NCBI RefSeq assembly: GCF_004114615.1
Contig: NZ_CP035300.1
Span: 930,001-994,000, forward strand
Source of the DNA: Dyella sp. M7H15-1
GTDB taxonomy: Bacteria > Pseudomonadota > Gammaproteobacteria > Xanthomonadales > Rhodanobacteraceae
DNA: 64,000 bases
Direction of reading: 5' to 3'
Each line of letters starts with the position of its first letter. Positions within the stretch are counted from its first letter, which is position 1. Under the pieces are notes generated by a model. The model had not been told where the DNA came from. It ran no database searches and was given only the letters and a program-made list of their open reading frames with translations. A program made the translations under genes and the position numbers. Below are positions 63,103-64,000 of this stretch, one piece after another.

Positions 63103-63609
63103 AAGTATGGCCGGGTACGTGTTAGCAACGAATAACGCCAGCGCGGCACGTTTGTCAGCCCGTCCGGTGTGCGCTCCATCTGGTTAAGGCATCAGCTGGC
63201 TAACTTCAAGCAACGGCTCCGTGCCCTGGAAAAACACGTTGCCTAAAGTGACGCGGTGCTCACGGAGGCCCAGGTGGTAGCGCTGGAAAGGAAGTCTGAC
63301 GATGATGTGGCATGTGGCGAAATCGAAACCGCGCATCCTGGTTATCTTGGCTCACAGGACACGTTTTATGTTGGCACCCTGAAAGGTGTTGGTCGTATTT
63401 ATCAACAGACCTATGTCGACACCTACAGCAAGGTAGCCTTTGCCAAACTACATCCCACCAAGACGCCAATTACCGCTGCCGACTTGTTGAACGACAAGGT
63501 GTTGCCATTCTTTGCAGCGAGTGATGTTCCCGTGCTTCGTGTCCTGACTGACTGTGGCAAGGAATTCTGCGGCAAGCTGGAGCAGCATGATTACCCGTTG
63601 TATCTGGCG
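63103..63609 (+). mobile_element. IS481-type transposase pseudogene
   Basis: In one frame from 63103 the DNA reads KYGRVRVSNE*RQRGTFVSP, then SGVRSIWLRHQLANFKQRLR and ALEKHVA*SDAVLTEAQ. After that comes GYLGSQDTFYVGTLKGVGRI, YQQTYVDTYSKVAFAKLHPT and VLTDCGKEFCGKLEQHDY. This is the helix-turn-helix and most of the DDE domain of IS481-family transposases. Stops at 63133 and 63244 disable it, and similarity ends at 63609 before the last catalytic Glu. The N-terminus is missing too. Confidence 0.85.
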
Positions 63610-63741
63610 ACGTTTGTTCGACGACAACATCCTACCAACACGAATCAGCCTTTTTCTTTTATTTTCAATGCTGTGCGTCAGCCCCGAAATTCGCTGGGCC
63701 TTAAGTTTAGTGCCATTAGCCTTAACGCCCCTCAACACGCC
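63610..63741. other. Unassigned DNA after the IS481 remnant
   Basis: The transposase frame stays open to 63948 but the translation after 63609 has no family character. I see nothing else here. Confidence 0.4.
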
Positions 63742-64000
63742 TTAGTAATCAGCGAGCTTATGTGGCTTGGGCCGATGCCGGTCCCGCGACTTGGACTTAT
63801 CGGGTCGATGCACAAAAGTTCGTCGTGCAATAAGGCCGAGCACGTCATGGAGTCGGTTGCAAATGTCATACCCCAACAGGAGCACCGACAGCACCGGCCG
63901 GAAAGCCGTCATCGCGTAGGTGCGATTGATCCTATGTTTTTCCGGTAAGCTGGCTTCTTTATAAGCCTTGGCGGCGACCAGCACGTGCAGATTGTCGCAC
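63742..64000 (-). CDS. Hypothetical protein, N-terminus beyond the window
   Basis: An open minus-strand frame runs from the window edge to 63742 (about 85 codons). It includes VAAKAYKEASLPEKHRINRT, then AMTAFRPVLSVLLLGYDICN, and a basic tail ending KPHKLADY. I do not recognise it. A single hydrophobic stretch (PVLSVLLLGY) is the only feature. Given the neighbouring IS481 debris it may be part of another mobile element or a pseudogene. Confidence 0.35.
   Translation of the reverse strand, partial: CDNLHVLVAAKAYKEASLPEKHRINRTYAMTAFRPVLSVLLLGYDICNRLHDVLGLIARRTFVHRPDKSKSRDRHRPKPHKLADY

Overview
The window reads as chromosomal DNA of a gammaproteobacterium of the order Lysobacterales (Xanthomonadales), most likely of the Rhodanobacteraceae (Dyella / Rhodanobacter / Luteibacter type). 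This is inferred from the GC-rich coding style, the divergent fur-bamE pair, the ratA/rnfH - smpB - ssrA block, a dxs-hpnN pair, two TonB-dependent receptors, OxyR and a very large XadA/YadA-like adhesin. No database search was possible, so the placement is inference.

Layout. 1-2900: fur (cut by the window edge), bamE, rnfH, ratA, smpB and tmRNA. 2900-3550: debris at the tmRNA 3' end (a RadC-like fragment and the tail of an IS1595-type transposase). 3760-6150: a lipoprotein and an acyl-CoA dehydrogenase behind a PsrA-like palindrome. 6220-7070: a probable peptidoglycan-amidase / DUF3828 immunity pair. 7340-11730: a frameshifted CocE/NonD hydrolase, a GNAT protein, a SapC-family protein and an HNH nuclease. 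11820-16390: dxs and an HpnN-like exporter. 16400-22660: a TonB receptor, prmC with a short upstream ORF, and an M1 aminopeptidase. 22800-35670: an orphan OmpR-type regulator, a 419-bp regulatory region with a 10-bp phased repeat array, a 3205-residue trimeric autotransporter and a secreted subtilisin. 35800-42670: oxyR, then a leftward run msrA, apt, DUF2007, Nudix-ThiE fusion, folA, thyA, lgt, and a TfpZ-like gene. 42670-43460: a graveyard next to tRNA-Asn (phage baseplate-J fragment, RelE/HigB-type toxin remnant, group II intron piece). 43520-57960: ppnN, a second TonB receptor, an OlsF-like acyltransferase, a MarC-family protein, an SDR, grxD, sodB, purEK, a Trm112-like protein, DUF1631, nadC and DUF3301.

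57960-64000 is an accessory island bounded by broken transposases (IS5-type on the left, IS481-type on the right). Its intact cargo is a SAM methyltransferase, a eukaryotic-type SET-domain protein, and a convergent 1031-residue membrane protein that joins an ATP/ADP-translocase-like domain to HEAT repeats and a cyclic-nucleotide-binding domain. This trio is the best candidate for an undescribed system in the window. The next best are the adhesin with its phased operator array and the amidase/immunity pair.

The core genes fit housekeeping: trans-translation, folate and thymidylate synthesis, purine and NAD synthesis, redox defence, and envelope biogenesis. Accessory insertions cluster at the two RNA genes (ssrA and tRNA-Asn) and at the right edge.
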